Positions 42,469-47,050 of a stretch of 47,050 nt of DNA are shown here, piece after piece. How positions within the stretch are numbered: position 1 is the first letter of the stretch; the number at the start of each line of letters is the position of its first letter. Under the pieces are notes generated by a model. The model saw only the letters and a list, made by a program, of their open reading frames with translations, made no database searches and was not told the DNA's origin. Origin of the DNA: Chroococcus sp. FPU101 (GTDB taxonomy: Bacteria > Cyanobacteriota > Cyanobacteriia > Cyanobacteriales > Microcystaceae); assembly GCF_017312365.1 (NCBI RefSeq), contig NZ_BLJI01000033.1:1-47050 (forward strand). The letters are read 5' to 3'. The position numbers and the translations under genes are program-made.

Positions 42469-43983
42469 TTAATGATTTTGAGCATGATCAAACTCATAGA
42501 CATAAAACAAGCGACTAAATCTTTGTAGTAAATAACCCGTCGTTCCACATAAAGCAGCCAAACCGAACAATACCCAGAACGAAACAGGGGGCCAAATTCC
42601 TAAAAAAGATTCTCCCGCCCTCATTAGAGCAGCTTGAACCGAAACCGCTCGCGCATCGACCATCAGCGCAACGAGCAACAAAAGTATTGCACCTGCATAA
42701 GATAGTGCTTTCAAGCGTTCAATTCGCGATACTGCCTTCTGACAAACGGTACAGTGTTGAGTATGAGTTGTCCAGACATCAAAAAGCTGGCGTTTATCTG
42801 ATTGTGGAGGAGGATACATCAAATTAGACCCACCAAACCAGGGAACACCGCCACCTGCTCGTTTTTGCAACCATTGACGTAGAGTAATGACCATTTTATC
42901 TTGAGAATTGGGGGTATAAACTGCATCTAGCCATTTTTCGCTTTGTTGCTTCAGCAGGGTTTTCTCTTGATAATGTAAGAATACTAAGTCTTGATGCAAG
43001 AACAAAGAAGCCAAGACATGACCGAGCCAAGTAGGCATCGGTAGGGCGAAAAATGCTAAACCTTTGGGGGTTTTTCCCTCATGATTTTTCACTAAGATCT
43101 GACAACCAATATGACGACACCATCCTGGACGAGTTGGTGTTGCATAAAGAACTAAAATGAGTTGTCCACCATCAGTAAAAGTCGAACTAATTTTCATCAA
43201 GCAGGGTGGCTGAAAGTCATGGACAGCACCAATAACTGTCGGATTCGTTGTCGTCACCCCAAAAGAAAATCCTTCTTGAGTTGAGATTTCTCGAATTCGG
43301 GGCATATCATAATACTGAGCATCTCTGTAGCGATTTCCCACCAGTCCATGATGTGAAACGGGAACATGGGCGGGATCTGCCACATTTTCCATAAAAAAGT
43401 CCCACCCATAGGGCAAATCTCGAATATTCCAAAATAATTTTACGACCTGATCTGAGTTGGTTTCTAATTCGGGTATAGTTCTAGGCTGACGAGATTGGCT
43501 TTCAATTAAAGCGTCTGAACCTGATTCGCCCCAAACCCATAATAATCCTTGCTGTTCTTGTGTTGGATAAACTTTAGCGCAAGCCTTGACATTGGCACAA
43601 ATTTCTGATTCTGTTGCTGCGTCTTTGGCTTGGGGGATACGGACACATTTACCAGTCCCTTCAAAACGCCAGGCATGGTAAGCACATAACAAGGTACCAT
43701 CCGCTTCAACTCGACCTTCCGAAAGGGGGGCTAGTCGATGAGGGCAAGCATCTTCAAAACATCGCCATTGACCTGTACCATCTTTCCACAATACTAAATC
43801 TTGGCCTAAAAGTTGCACTTGATGAGGACGAGTTGGATCAAGAAAATCAACGACAGCGATCGGATACCATTGTTTTGTCCACTGAAAATTGTCATTGGTG
43901 TTAACTGACGAAGCTTGCTCAGTAGAACTATTAATCGAAGGAGATGACTCTCTCAAAGAAGGCAAGTTGGTTTCAGTCGTCAC
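42469..43983 (-). CDS. Rieske oxygenase of the pheophorbide-a-oxygenase type
   Basis: A 504-residue membrane-bound Rieske monooxygenase. The 2Fe-2S cluster ligands are C80-x-H82 (DACPHRLAPLSEG) and C100-x2-H103 (CAYHAW). The mononuclear iron site is D203-x2-H206-x4-H211 in NVADPAHVPVSHHG. A C-terminal CxxC (C411-x2-C414, QHCTVCQKA) and two membrane helices after it are the signature of the PaO/Tic55/Ptc52 group. Plant relatives act in chlorophyll breakdown; the cyanobacterial substrate is not known. Residues 1-33 are a poorly conserved Ser/Thr-rich leader. All ligands are intact. Convergent with the broken AKR gene. Confidence 0.92.
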   Translation of the reverse strand: MTTETNLPSLRESSPSINSSTEQASSVNTNDNFQWTKQWYPIAVVDFLDPTRPHQVQLLGQDLVLWKDGTGQWRCFEDACPHRLAPLSEGRVEADGTLLCAYHAWRFEGTGKCVRIPQAKDAATESEICANVKACAKVYPTQEQQGLLWVWGESGSDALIESQSRQPRTIPELETNSDQVVKLFWNIRDLPYGWDFFMENVADPAHVPVSHHGLVGNRYRDAQYYDMPRIREISTQEGFSFGVTTTNPTVIGAVHDFQPPCLMKISSTFTDGGQLILVLYATPTRPGWCRHIGCQILVKNHEGKTPKGLAFFALPMPTWLGHVLASLFLHQDLVFLHYQEKTLLKQQSEKWLDAVYTPNSQDKMVITLRQWLQKRAGGGVPWFGGSNLMYPPPQSDKRQLFDVWTTHTQHCTVCQKAVSRIERLKALSYAGAILLLLVALMVDARAVSVQAALMRAGESFLGIWPPVSFWVLFGLAALCGTTGYLLQRFSRLFYVYEFDHAQNH

Positions 43984-44436
43984 AGGTGGTTTCTTCTTCC
44001 GTATCGGATTAATAACTTTTAATATAACTCAAGTCCCTCAGACAATAGGAAGCTAGAAATAAATAGCACCTCGAACAGAAAACCGCAAAATCTATTTTTT
44101 GATTTTTTCAATTCATTTTCGTCTCTGGTTGCCAATTCCTCTCATTGGCCTTGCATTCATGAGAAATGGCTATTAAAAAGAAAGAGTCAACACGAGCAAA
44201 AGTGTCAGAAATGGTTAACTAAAAACCCAATAAAAATTACTATCAAACCCTCTTTTTCATTTAGACTGATTAAGCGGCTCTCAAAATTTCTCATAATCAA
44301 TTGACTCGCGTCAAAAAGGGCTTTCTTCGATGAGAGAGACACAAATTCTCCAAAAATCATCAAGATCTGAAAAAGTTTTTCACCTGATCAAAGAATTGGC
44401 AAAATCTTTGGGCTGATTCAAAGCTGCCAAAGCCGA
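43984..44436. other. Intergenic stretch, nothing recognised
   Basis: 453 AT-rich bases between two minus-strand genes. No protein-like frame, clear repeat or terminator was found. The promoter of the Rieske gene should lie near 43990-44060, but I cannot pick out a convincing one. Confidence 0.6.
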
Positions 44437-45336
44437 TTACAATAATGATGACTGCTCAATTGGTGTATGAGGTAAACGGCTCCACTCATTCCAAGAGCCA
44501 TCATAATTTCTGACATTAGGGTAACCAAGTAAATATTTCAAAACAAACCATGTCGATGCCGAACGTCCACCAATAGCACAGTAAGGAAAAATATTTTTAT
44601 CTCCTGTGATGCCTTTGCTGCTGTAGAGAGTCTGTAGCTCTTGTGCTGATTTATAGGTACCATCTTTATTGAGCGTTAGAGTATGCTCAAGATGTATAGC
44701 ACCTGGAATATGCCCGCCTCGTTCTGCTCCTTCTGGTGGTTTAAGCATAAAGACTTCGCCATAATACTCTTCAGGAGTACGAACATCTAGTAAGACACAA
44801 TCATTGCGTCCTAGAGATGCTTGAACTTCTGCCTGTAGTACCCGAAAACGAGAATCAGGGGATTGAGCTTGATATTGAGTAGGTGCAAAATTTGATAATT
44901 CTGATGTAAGTGGACAACCATCAGCAACCCATTTTTGGTAACCACCATTGAGGACATACACTTTGTCATGTCCAAAGGTTTTCAAAAGCCAAAAGAGCCA
45001 AGCTCCTGTGTCAGGATAACTGCCATAGGCAATTACTGCTGTGTTATGAGAAATCCCTGAATGTGATAGCAGTTTTTCAATAGCAGTTGGTTCTAGATTC
45101 ATGCTCAGGTCAGGCTTGAGTAGATCGCTAAAAATATTCCAGAAAATTGCCCCAGGAAGATGAGCATCTTTGTAAGGTTCTGGACTGGTATTAACCGCGG
45201 CTGGGCGGTCGCAGCAGGCTCCGCCCTGCAAGGGCGGAGTACCTGCGACTTCAACTACTCGTACCATTGGGTTGTTGAGATGAGCGAGTAACCATTGTGT
45301 ATCGACTAAAACTTCAGGGTGAGCATATTGAAACAT
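44437..45336 (-). CDS. Sulfurtransferase (rhodanese/3-mercaptopyruvate type) with palindromic insert
   Basis: A 299-residue two-domain rhodanese. The catalytic Cys is C253 in PYCAIGGRSAS, in the second domain; the first domain has YKDAHLPGAIFW and AYGSYPDTGAWLFWLL, and LLDVRTPEEYYGEV opens the second. It moves sulfur from thiosulfate or mercaptopyruvate to a thiol acceptor. Residues about 31-50 (AGTPPLQGGACCDRPAAVNT) interrupt the normal link between VRVVEV and SPEPYKDAH and are encoded by a hairpin sequence, so they look like an in-frame insertion. Enzyme function may be kept, since the insert is near the N-terminus of the non-catalytic domain. Confidence 0.88.
   Translation of the reverse strand: MFQYAHPEVLVDTQWLLAHLNNPMVRVVEVAGTPPLQGGACCDRPAAVNTSPEPYKDAHLPGAIFWNIFSDLLKPDLSMNLEPTAIEKLLSHSGISHNTAVIAYGSYPDTGAWLFWLLKTFGHDKVYVLNGGYQKWVADGCPLTSELSNFAPTQYQAQSPDSRFRVLQAEVQASLGRNDCVLLDVRTPEEYYGEVFMLKPPEGAERGGHIPGAIHLEHTLTLNKDGTYKSAQELQTLYSSKGITGDKNIFPYCAIGGRSASTWFVLKYLLGYPNVRNYDGSWNEWSRLPHTPIEQSSLL
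45208..45249. repeat. 42-bp palindromic element inside the sulfurtransferase gene
   Basis: The arms GTCGCAGCAGGCTCCGCCC and GGGCGGAGTACCTGCGAC pair almost fully around TGCAA. It is GC-rich compared with its surroundings and is translated in frame as part of a ~20-residue stretch with no counterpart in the family. It resembles, in principle, protein-coding palindromic elements known from Rickettsia. Confidence 0.75.
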
Positions 45337-45432
45337 GGTTTTTTCCTATCATTAGCATTAGTGTTAAGCTTAGAAAAACCAATTGGCTTTTGATAGTCCT
45401 CGTTCGAGTACACTTTTTGAGATTGCAACAAT

Positions 45433-46344
45433 AGACCTCTTGCATGAATCAAAAAGTCAGGGAAAGTTCGTGATTGAGTAAACCAGCAATCAGGTTAAAC
45501 CGTAAGCCAAATCGCTTACGGCGATTGCGATAACGCTCCGAAAGAATCCTAAAAATCTTAAGTCGTCGGTTGATGTGTTCTGCGAGTACTCTCAGACTGG
45601 CTAAGTAAAGAATTGTGTTGTCGTTTAGCTTGAGATAATGTTTGAGTTTGGCGGGGCTTTTTAGTTGGCGTACAACTGTTTTGATGAAGCTTGACCAGAC
45701 CTTGATAACCTTTATCGGCAAGAACTAACTGCGAGGGCAATAAAGGTAGACGACTATTTTTGAACAAGCGAAAATCATGAACTCGACCCAAGCCGATGGC
45801 GGTACAGACAATCCGCCCCGTATCCTGTTCGAGTACTACTTGCGCCTTTAAGGTGTGACGCTTCTTAAAAGCCACGCTCTGTAGTGACGCTGTTTTTTTT
45901 CGGTCGTTCAACGGGTACTTCGGTAACATCTACTACTAAAACCTTCCACTCATAAGCTGACTGATGCAACTGTTTTTTTCCAGACAAACGAAACTCCCCC
46001 GAACGAATCAGTAGATTTTCTACTTTTCTCACCGTTCGACAGACGGTAGCTTCACTGACTCCCCATGTTTGTCCGATGTGAAACTGTGTGCGATATTCTC
46101 TCCAGTATTCTAAGGTGAGCAGTAATTGATCTTGAACACTTAACTTGTTCTGTCCTCCTCGCTTTCCTTGACGATAAGCGTACTGGTTTGAGAATGTTCA
46201 CCATTTTCTCAAATGTTTCTGGATGTACGCCGCACCGACGCTTAAATTCACTTCGTTTTAGTTCTTTGAGTTTTTCGTAGGTCATTGCTTTAGCTCCCTT
46301 GACCTACCTATAGTATCTTTTCCTTCTATTCATGCAAGAGGTCT
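45433..46344 (-). mobile_element. IS5-family element with 3-bp target duplication
   Basis: 912 bp with perfect 17-base inverted ends AGACCTCTTGCATGAAT (45433-45449 and 46328-46344), flanked by AAT on both sides (45430-45432 and 46345-46347). The single gene is a degenerate DDE transposase. The clean ends and target duplication show a simple insertion. It landed at the start codon of a LuxR-type regulator: the right-hand AAT supplies the AT of that ATG. Confidence 0.9.
45449..46285 (-). pseudogene. IS5-family transposase, broken
   Basis: It starts at ATG 46285 (MTYEKLKELKRSEFKRRCGV, then HPETFEKMVNIL), shifts frame near 46170, and resumes in SRSITAHLRILER-type and later frames. The DDE_Tnp_4 catalytic half is seen as KKRHTLKAQVVLEQDTGRIV, GRVHDFRLFKNS and LVLADKGYQG (45700-45870). 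Another shift then leads to NRRKRFGLRFNLIAGLLNHE near the end. At least three frameshifts; inactive. Confidence 0.82.
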
Positions 46345-46345
46345 A

Positions 46346-47023
46346 ATGACCAGTACTTTGCTGCTTTTATTTGAAGCCATCAACCAAGTCAAAGATGAAC
46401 AAGATTTGTGATCGCGTGTCATCCCAAGAATTGGTGAGTATTTTGTAGCAAAGCGAGCGGGGATTTTTTTCTTTGAGCAACTGTCTTTAGCAGAGCGTAG
46501 TCTTCAAAAAACCTGGCAAATTGGGTTATCTATTGAACATAATCCAGTTGTCCGTTATCTTGTAGAACGCCACGCACCTGTTCATGAAGCCTTAGTGACA
46601 TCACCTAAGATTTGGACAATGATTTGTCCTCGATTAGATCATTGGCACGTCATGGCAGGGCCGATTGTTAGTGGTGGACAATTAATCGGTGTAGTGGGTT
46701 GCACACGTGAACAGTCAATGTCTGCATTCGATACACAAAACTTAACTGATTTAAGTGCGATCTGCTTACACTTATCAGTCTGGGTTTCAACAGTACGGTT
46801 AAAAATTCAATCGTTTAAAACAGACTGCTTAACGCCGCGTGAATGTCAAATTGCTGAATTAGTTGCATTGGGACAAACCAACGCAGAAATAGGGAAGGCA
46901 CTTTGGATCACAGAAAATTCGGTCAAGCAAGCTTTAAAACGAATGTTCCGTAAGCTTGATGTTTCATCTCGTACAGAAATGGTTGCACAACTTTCCGCGA
47001 CAAAATCTCATCGGCTTAGTTGA
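46346..47023 (+). pseudogene. GAF-LuxR transcriptional regulator with IS at its start and a stop codon
   Basis: From ATG 46346 (MTSTLLLLFEAINQVKDEQD) the frame meets TGA at 46409-46411 after 21 codons, then stays open to 47023. The sequence past the stop is a complete regulator: a GAF-like sensor part (IPRIGEYFVAKRAGIFFFEQ; NPVVRYLVERHAPVHE; DHWHVMAGPIVSGGQLIG) and a LuxR helix-turn-helix (LTPRECQIAELVALGQTNAE, then SVKQALKRMFRKLDV). A single CGA-to-TGA change would explain the stop. The IS5-family element ends at the base before the ATG, so the native promoter and RBS are displaced. Likely silenced. Confidence 0.85.
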
Positions 47024-47050
47024 AAATTACTAAGTAGGTGGTCAGAATTA

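Noticed and set aside
42279-42548. An 89-codon minus-strand frame at the end of the Rieske gene
   Set aside because: Most of it overlaps the end of the intact Rieske gene in another frame and the rest is low-complexity Lys/Leu-rich sequence.

Overview
The window comes from a cyanobacterium. The evidence is the frequent HIP1 octamer (GCGATCGC) and its derivatives, a cyanobacterial-type alternative respiratory terminal oxidase (ARTO) cluster, a pheophorbide-a-oxygenase-like Rieske protein, and a giant Ser/Thr-kinase/histidine-kinase hybrid of a type common in filamentous cyanobacteria. It reads as an accessory chromosomal (or large-replicon) segment with much mobile debris. I cannot name the species from sequence alone.

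Layout. 1-3400: a WGR-domain protein, a RuvC-fold protein lacking normal catalytic acids and a tyrosine recombinase (the last two overlapping by 4 bases), then a degenerate IS1-family element whose left end carries six copies of a 22-base repeat. 3400-7350: a CheY-like regulator, small lipoproteins and exported proteins, an HdeD-family membrane protein, a repeat-rich non-coding stretch, and a universal-stress-protein gene cut by a ~140-bp MITE. 7500-10070: a REC-wHTH-HPt regulator, a marC gene broken by a ~250-bp MITE and a stop codon, and a small membrane protein. 10230-19600: a co-directional run of NDH-2, two DUF2231 membrane proteins, oxidase subunits II, I and III, an SDR dehydrogenase, a benzoylformate-decarboxylase-like enzyme and heme-O synthase. 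Subunit II lacks the CuA ligands and subunit I has the A2-type YSHPAVY motif, so this is most likely a quinol-type ARTO fed by NDH-2. 19600-26920: a truncated general-stress gene, another small inverted-repeat element, an aquaporin-family channel, a GMC oxidoreductase, a ClC transporter and a GH63-like glycosidase.

26920-35800: a second copy of the first MITE beside an MscS remnant, then a signalling block with a frameshifted STPK-AAA-GAF-PAS-histidine kinase, its NarL-type regulator, a one-cysteine DsbA-like protein and a membrane histidine kinase. 35880-38280: an IS1 fragment abutting a degenerate IS481-like element, and a DUF1772 pseudogene containing a 34-bp perfect palindrome. 38290-47050: formamidase genes fmdB/fmdA, a perfect Fur-box-like palindrome, two aldo/keto reductases (the second broken by a palindromic insertion), a Rieske oxygenase, a sulfurtransferase carrying an in-frame palindromic insertion, and an IS5-family element inserted exactly at the start codon of a GAF-LuxR regulator.

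Two themes stand out. First, small non-autonomous inserts (three MITE-like families and three palindromic inserts) interrupt genes whose frame can be rebuilt by removing the insert. Second, several genes carry a single lesion (one stop or one frameshift) in an otherwise intact frame, which points to recent decay or to assembly error. No CRISPR array, rRNA or tRNA gene was seen.
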